From positions 1-23,105 of the forward strand of contig JBKKBI010000001.1 of the NCBI GenBank assembly GCA_046714175.1: a DNA stretch of 23,105 nt. The letters run 5' to 3'. The notes under the pieces were generated by a model. That model saw only the letters and a program-made list of their open reading frames with translations, had not been told where the DNA came from and ran no database searches. The DNA comes from UBA11373 sp046714175. GTDB taxonomy: Bacteria; Actinomycetota; Acidimicrobiia; Spongiisociales; UBA11373. A program made the translations under genes and the position numbers. Each line of letters begins with the position of its first letter. The first letter of the stretch is position 1. Shown piece by piece: positions 21,739 to 23,105 of this stretch.

Positions 21739-21741
21739 GGT
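21712..21741 (+). promoter_or_regulatory. Presumed groESL promoter
   Basis: CTGGCA (21712-21717) and TAAGGT (21736-21741) are separated by 18 bp. They resemble -35 and TAnnnT -10 elements. Transcription would begin near 21748, inside the proximal CIRCE, so a repressor bound to either operator would block it. The hexamers are weak matches and the call leans on the operators' position. Confidence 0.5.
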
Positions 21742-21767
21742 TGGCACTCGCAACCGACGAGTGCCAA
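21741..21767 (+). promoter_or_regulatory. CIRCE operator (HrcA binding site)
   Basis: TTGGCACTC (21741-21749), 9 bases, GAGTGCCAA (21759-21767): a perfect 9-bp inverted repeat with the CIRCE spacing. HrcA represses chaperonin genes at such sites and is released on heat stress. It lies 25 bases upstream of the groES ATG. Confidence 0.95.
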
Positions 21768-21792
21768 CCAGTACAGGAGGAGATTCGTCGCT

Positions 21793-22158
21793 ATGGCCAC
21801 AGCCAAGAAGAAGCCCGTATCCAAGGCCCCAGCCAAGTCGGCTCCCAAGCCGTCCGCCAAGGCCAGCCGCCGTCACCTCAAGCCGCTCGGCGACCGCGTG
21901 GTCGTCAAGCCCCGTGAGGAGTTCGAGGCCCGCACCGCCAGCGGACTGGTGATTCCCGATACCGCCAAGGAGAAGCCCCAGCTCGGCGACGTCATCGCCG
22001 TCGGCCCCGGGGACTACCAGGACGGCAAGCGGGTCCCCATGGAAGTCGAGGCCGGCGATGTCGTCGTCTACTCGAAGTACGGGGGCACCGAGGTCAAGTT
22101 TGAGGGCACTGAGTACCTCATCCTCTCGGCCCGTGACGTCCTCGCCGTAATTCGCTGA
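21793..22158 (+). CDS. groES: Co-chaperonin GroES with N-terminal extension
   Basis: Heptameric lid of the GroEL folding chamber. The GroES domain is complete from about residue 28 (LKPLGDRVVVKP), with the mobile loop around 46-62 (EARTASGLVIPDTAKEK), GDVIAVGPG and VVYSKYGGTEVKFEGTEYLIL. At 121 residues it is about 24 longer than usual, because the first 27 residues are a Lys/Ala/Pro/Ser-rich tail without predicted structure. The extension is not an annotation artefact: AGGAGG (21775-21780) precedes ATG 21793, and no later Met or GTG lies before the core. It is followed by groEL after 23 bases. Confidence 0.96.
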   Translation: MATAKKKPVSKAPAKSAPKPSAKASRRHLKPLGDRVVVKPREEFEARTASGLVIPDTAKEKPQLGDVIAVGPGDYQDGKRVPMEVEAGDVVVYSKYGGTEVKFEGTEYLILSARDVLAVIR

Positions 22159-22181
22159 GCCTCTAGGAGGAAATCAATCAC

Positions 22182-23105
<924 letters not shown>

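Overview
The window is high-GC and reads as a piece of an actinobacterial chromosome. Gene order runs adk-map-rpmJ-rpsM-rpsK-rpsD-rpoA-rplQ, truA-rplM-rpsI-glmM-glmS-acpS, then nnr-alr-tsaE-tsaB-rimI-tsaD-groES-groEL. With a short-LID adenylate kinase, an F420-type LLM oxidoreductase and an HrcA/CIRCE-controlled groESL, this fits Actinomycetota, possibly an uncultured lineage such as Acidimicrobiia (the rank is inference). Both ends look like contig ends: the first ~69 bases are homopolymer-rich and unlike the rest, and the last gene (groEL) is cut off and carries an in-frame stop.

Layout. 1-4595: end of the ribosomal/RNA polymerase alpha cluster, with infA absent from its usual place between map and rpmJ; a hairpin, a promoter-like sequence and a leader sit there instead. 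4608-7263: four genes lie between rplQ and truA: an unknown membrane-anchored protein with three CX4-5C pairs, an LLM oxidoreductase, a Nudix hydrolase and a small Yip1-like membrane protein. 7263-9087: truA, rplM, rpsI. 9132-13025: UDP-GlcNAc precursor genes glmM and glmS, with a recognisable glmS ribozyme in the glmS leader, then acpS. 13066-14826: two minus-strand genes, a DUF368 (PopT-type) membrane protein and a two-META-domain lipoprotein. 14986-21647: eight plus-strand genes in which every junction overlaps (NAD(P)HX repair enzyme, alanine racemase, P1/NylC-type hydrolase, family-4 uracil-DNA glycosylase, tsaE, tsaB, rimI, tsaD). 21793-23105: groES and partial groEL behind two tandem CIRCE operators. 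No gene-free stretch exceeds 300 bases.

The most unusual signal is a set of short arrays of 7-bp units. Eight arrays are about 28 bp long (four copies) but have different unit sequences (GTTGCCN twice, CCCTCGC and its reverse complement, GCYTCCA, TCRTCAG, GGCTYCC-like, AGCGGGW, TCTGCNN). They sit in gene junctions, and three are stacked in frame inside truA, where they add about 30 residues at a predicted hairpin turn. Other points of note are the glmS ribozyme outside its best-known host group, a duplicated adk-map junction, a Lys/Ala/Pro-rich N-terminal extension on GroES, a possible clamp-binding tail on the uracil-DNA glycosylase, and the amber codon in groEL.
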